NCBI GenBank assembly: GCA_009602725.1
Contig: WELB01000004.1
Location: 469,196-504,752 of the forward strand
Direction of reading: 5' to 3'
Length of the DNA: 35,557 nt
Source: Spirogloea muscicola
Taxonomy: Eukaryota; Streptophyta; Zygnematophyceae; Spirogloeales; Spirogloeaceae
The notes under the pieces were generated by a model that saw only the letters and a program-made list of their open reading frames with translations, did not search any database and was not told where the DNA came from. Every line of letters begins with the position of its first letter. The stretch's first letter is position 1. A program made the translations under genes and the position numbers. Below, one piece after another: positions 32,701-35,557 of this stretch.

Positions 32701-35292
32701 AAATGCCACATCGCTGAACCTTCGCTACCAAAGCAGGCAGCCTCAGTGAAATACCCTTCACAGAAAATCGAGCAAGCACGTCATGGCTGGTGATCAAAGG
32801 CAGTGGAAGATATCCACTTACTTGAAAACTTCTCAGAAGTTGGTAGATAAACTCCACCATCTTCAGAGACTGAATGTGCATTGCAGGGTAGAAGCACTTC
32901 AAGCGACCCTCTCATAGAGCTCAATGATGCCACAGGCAAGCTTGTTGTGCCTCCCATGCTCTCTGTGCACAGTGTGCTCACATCACTACAGGCTCCGGAC
33001 AGATCCACCTTGCAGCTGGCCACCTGATCCGGCATGGCTGGGCTGTCGCTAAGCCTCTGAGGCTCCTTATGCTCAAAGCTAGGCAATGCTTGCGTTGACC
33101 AACTGGATTCTCCAAACAAAGGTTCCTGTAGGCTCTTGACGACAGGCCTTGTATGATCGGCTTGGAGCCCACTAGGAAGGTTCCATGTCCGACTGAATGC
33201 CCCTGCTGGGCCAGCTAAGGAAGGGAGCTGTGTCATATGTTGGACCGACTTCATTGACTGCGGGGGTAGTCTCTGCAGACCAGACTCCTCCGTTCCGTTA
33301 TGTGCCATATCTGGCAAGAAGGCACCAGGTACTTTGTGCAGTGTGGAAAGGATGCCTCGCACGTGACAGATGAAGTCAAGATCCTCTGGCACCTGCAGAA
33401 AAGAAGTGAGGTGAGGAAGAATAAAGTACTGCAGTAACGCCACAAACGCCACATACTGGTAGCATGGTACAGACTGCCACCACATGGCAATCACAAGTTA
33501 ATTCCTTTGGTGGTACAAGAGAGTGAGAAAACAGAAGTCAAGATAGATGGCAATACCGAGTAGCCATGATCAATCGTGCTTTCTGCTGAGGAGCACGACA
33601 CGAGTTTGGCAAGCAAGTAAACAGAGCGCAACTGGCATACCATATGCATGGAGCCCAACTGAACGACTCCATCGGGCACCGCTATGATAGCAATGGTCTG
33701 CCAGATACAAACGATAATTGCCAGAGATATCAGGTCTCAACCACGTCATGTCCAGATACTACATTCCCCCAGCTAGAAGACGACTTCCAACGAGTCAAAC
33801 ACTTACAAAGCTGCACATAGTATCGCAACAACAGAGGCCAAATGTAAGTGGCACAAACCTTGATCCCAGCTGCGAATTGGTGCTGCCAACCTGCTGGATA
33901 CTGCAAAAGCAGATATGGTCTACATCGTCAGACAACTTCTAGCACACCCAATCCAGACTGCCAGACATACAAAAGGTGCAAACACAAGAACATCAACTTC
34001 TTAGAGCATGTATAGCTGCTTATGCCATCTTAAAGACATAGCCCAAATAAGTCAATGACATTCTCGATGACTGGAATGAAGACTGTATCCAAGGAACCCA
34101 GATATCAGATGATGCTAACATCGAGACAAGGCTGAAGCATTGCACCTTGTCTGACATCTGCCGCCCACCACCTCGTATCAGATTTTGCGGACCGAGAGAC
34201 GTCTCACTGACAGCTCCTTCTGCCGAGAAGATCCACTGATGTTTCCCAGTGAAGGCCACTCTGCCAATGATTCTGCAAAAGATGGACGAACACATGCCAT
34301 GGTTAGCATAGCAGACAAGGAGATAAAACCAACTGCTTCCTGACAAGAGGCCTAGGGTCCTGATATGATGAACCAGATGAAAACAGACCGAAAGTGGCAT
34401 TGGAACATACATATGAGGAAGATCAGACTGAATGCAGATTAAGGTAGGAGAGCATCGTCATGTTCTGGTGTCACCCGGCAAAGCGCAGGTGCACCAGGTG
34501 CAGTAAGAGCAGCGCACTACTTCCAGATCTTCGCTTCCTGCTAACAAGGTGCTCTATCAAACAAGCAGAGACTCTGGGGGTAAGGCACGTACCCTTCACC
34601 AAGGGCATACACATGGTAGGACATCCTTGCGAAGGTATCTGCCAACAGGTTCTGGTCAGCAGTAGATGTGCCGACGTCATCAGCCTCGACTTTGTACTCC
34701 TTGAAATCGCTGAGCCCCAGAGGCTGGCCGGCCAGAGTGTGCAACAGGTTGGAGCTCGAGAACTGACAGTAACCATCCTCCCATGTCAGCACCCTGGTCC
34801 AGGCACAGACAGGGACAGAAGACAGAGAGTACCAATCAGTGGATGCCGCCTTGTCACCAATTACTCGTTAGCCTGTGAGCAGGCACTCTGGACGGTGCCA
34901 TGGAGGGCCCCCGACCTCCTTACAGAGTCATGGACAACGTGTAGCTACCGCCTGGAGAGTAAAACGGCCTAGCCAGTCGCATCTGAACGAGAAGCTAACA
35001 CCAAAACGAGCTCGTAGAAGTACCATGGCGAATCCTGAGCTCTCTGGACACACTCGGACTTCATGAGCGAGGCGAGCCAAGCAGCACAACGGCATCCAGG
35101 CAAGGGTGCGCGTGCTGCCCGGACCGGGGAGGGAGACGGCAGTTGGGACTCCTAACGATGCAGAAGTGTGGGGAGACGAAGCACATCAGTGGCGGGCGCT
35201 CACACTCGGCCGCGGCGCTTGCGCTTCCAGAGCACGGCATAGGTCCACTCGCTGCTGCTGCAGAGCTCCCGCAGAGCCCGCTGGAGCAGCAT
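29758..35292 (-). CDS. LHW: LHW-like bHLH transcription factor, 11 exons
   Basis: Homologue of LONESOME HIGHWAY, the partner of TMO5 in land-plant vascular patterning. Minus-strand exons: 35292-35204, 34793-34593, 34272-34146, 33900-33859, 33697-33641, 33392-32822, 32632-31110, 30838-30740, 30574-30461, 30232-30107, 29913-29758. They total 3105 bases (1034 residues) with agreeing phases. The N-terminal LHW domain has LLQRALRELCSSSEWTYAVL, GRVAFTGKHQWI, FAAGIK and VPDGVVQLGSM. A long, low-similarity middle follows (exons 6-7, about 700 residues). The bHLH basic region and helix 1 are RPRPRDRQQIQDRVKELRD and IVPN; helix 2 is SIDGLLEKAIKQVLFLRQ. Exons 9-10 resemble the C-terminal ACT-like region (FLELASHLQSLGLTILKG). 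Arabidopsis LHW is about 650 residues, so this one is larger because of the middle. The start of exon 10 is uncertain: an acceptor 21 bases upstream also keeps the frame. Start chosen by alignment; two further in-frame ATGs lie just upstream. Confidence 0.9.
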
Positions 35293-35526
35293 CCCGGCCG
35301 AGCCGTTCGGCACCATCATCGGAACGGCGCGGCGCGCCAAGAGACGCGCGGGCTCCAACTGCGGCGCTGGGCCCCCGGACCGTCTCGAGCGCCTTGCAAT
35401 GGCTACACGTCCCGATGGCCGGCGGGTCCACCCGGAAGAAACCCCGGACGTACGCCCGAGCCGCTGCTCCGGCCGCTGCTTGACGGCTGCGCTCGCCACG
35501 CACGGCCGCGCCGCGCCCTGGTTTGA

Positions 35527-35557
<31 letters not shown>
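35293..35557 (-). promoter_or_regulatory. GC-rich 5' region of the LHW-like gene, ending in a GCC repeat
   Basis: GC-rich sequence upstream of the bHLH start, with open frames on both strands caused by base composition. It ends with a perfect (GCC)n run from about 35530 to the window end, which may be a real 5' UTR repeat or the place where assembly stopped. The promoter itself is probably not complete in this window. Confidence 0.45.

Overview
This is nuclear DNA from a green plant lineage (Viridiplantae), most likely a streptophyte: a land plant or a charophyte-grade alga. The species cannot be named from this window. Evidence for this: all genes have many GT-AG introns; there is a plant-type eL21 ribosomal protein, a plant PMP22, a plant LACS4-like acyl-CoA synthetase and a LONESOME HIGHWAY (LHW)-type bHLH factor; and there are plant-type TTTAGGG telomere-like motifs. 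First exons and 5' regions are GC-rich, with GCC/GCG repeats.

Seven protein genes could be assembled exon by exon with consistent splice phase. They are: (1) a PAN/Apple-like membrane-anchored protein, + strand, 169-1451; (2) RPL21, - strand, 2130-2899; (3) CTP synthase with 22 exons, - strand, 5519-11545; (4) a protein with several ubiquitin-like domains, - strand, 14831-17291; (5) peroxisomal membrane protein PMP22 of the Mpv17 family, + strand, 20844-22600; (6) a long-chain acyl-CoA synthetase with 20 exons, - strand, 22950-28504; (7) an LHW-like bHLH factor, - strand, 29758-35292. The genes look like unrelated housekeeping and regulatory functions (translation, pyrimidine nucleotides, peroxisome, fatty-acid activation, transcription). 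They do not form a pathway cluster.

The gaps between genes, chiefly 3.1-4.6 kb, 11.8-14.1 kb, 17.8-18.9 kb and 20.4-20.6 kb, hold repeats. Six fragments share a distinctive protein end, a SDL(Y/R)(V/L)L-type motif directly before the stop. The longest fragment, - strand about 13350-11860, shows the region that follows the reverse-transcriptase core in non-LTR-type elements, plus a PD-(D/E)XK-like nuclease region. One fragment is split by a 536-bp pogo-like MITE with TA target duplication, and the element's reading frame resumes across the empty site. The MITE carries a telomere-like inverted repeat. A short hairpin module (GGGCTGG-loop-CCAGCCC) recurs at least eight times in both orientations, mostly in the 3' tails of these elements.

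The window starts with 123 consecutive A and ends in a GCC repeat. There are single N bases at 2910 and 20946, so those places may be imperfect assembly.
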